A DNA stretch of 64,000 nt, taken from positions 24,762,501 to 24,826,500 of the forward strand of contig NC_092597.1 of assembly GCF_047663525.1 (NCBI RefSeq). Reading direction: 5' to 3'. The translations under genes were made by a program, and so were the position numbers. Every line of letters begins with the position of its first letter. Position 1 is the stretch's first letter. The stretch is from Anas platyrhynchos. Lineage: Eukaryota; Chordata; Aves; Anseriformes; Anatidae. Shown piece by piece: positions 63,816 to 64,000 of this stretch. Below the pieces are notes generated by a model. It saw only the letters and a list, made by a program, of their open reading frames with translations, did no database searches and was not told the origin of the DNA.

Positions 63816-64000
63816 GGCGGGGCGCGACGGGGCGGACGCGGCGGGCGGCGGAGCGGGGCCGGCGGAGCGGGGACGCGGCTCGCCCCGCCCCGGGGAGGTG
63901 CGAGAGCGCCTGCGCCCGGCCCCCCCACCACCCCCCCCGGCCGGCCCCGGAGGGGCCCGTGCGGGGTCCGGCGGGGGGTCGGGGGGAGGCGCCGCCGTCC

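Overview
This is nuclear DNA from a bird. The window is intron-rich and very GC-rich, with CpG-island promoters, CR1 LINE tails and one avian-type ERV long terminal repeat. The gene order after the first locus matches the human 15q26.1 block MESP1(-) / MESP2(+) / ANPEP(-) / AP3S2(-) / ZNF710(+) / IDH2(-), which corresponds to a gene-dense avian microchromosome such as chicken chromosome 10 (placement inferred).

Region by region: 1-798 holds the 5' part of a GnRH-type receptor gene on the minus strand, running off the left edge. 1928-8013 holds two divergently transcribed MESP-family bHLH genes sharing about 2.9 kb of intergenic DNA. Their bHLH/CPXCP segments are almost identical and they carry the same promoter module. 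8574-14280 is ANPEP (20 coding exons, 960 residues). 14.3-18.5 kb has no gene that I can support. 18.5-25.1 kb is AP3S2 (6 coding exons, 193 residues) with its CpG island. 26.2-30.2 kb is a repeat block: a CR1 tail, a 2.7-kb minisatellite of roughly 56 units of 48-49 bp built around an ATTGGCTG (inverted CCAAT) core, and an LTR that splits the array. 31-33 kb is a large CpG island, the likely ZNF710 promoter and first noncoding exon. 33-54.3 kb is its long first intron, with a second CR1, minisatellites and AT-rich possible enhancers. 54.3-57.9 kb holds four ZNF710 coding exons (649 residues, 11 zinc fingers). 60.2-63.8 kb holds IDH2 (11 exons, 453 residues), tail-to-tail with ZNF710.

The genes do not form a pathway. 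They are a conserved syntenic block: two somite/cardiac-mesoderm transcription factors, a membrane ectopeptidase, an adaptor-complex subunit, a zinc-finger regulator and a mitochondrial enzyme. All six complete gene models (MESP1, MESP2, ANPEP, AP3S2, ZNF710, IDH2) have matching splice phases and intact frames. No pseudogene was found among them. ARPIN, which lies between AP3S2 and ZNF710 in human, was not seen.

The most unusual structure is the CCAAT-core minisatellite and its LTR interruption. The next most informative is the homogenised MESP pair with a duplicated T-box-like promoter element. Exon borders were placed by eye from splice consensus, phase and family similarity. No database search was run.
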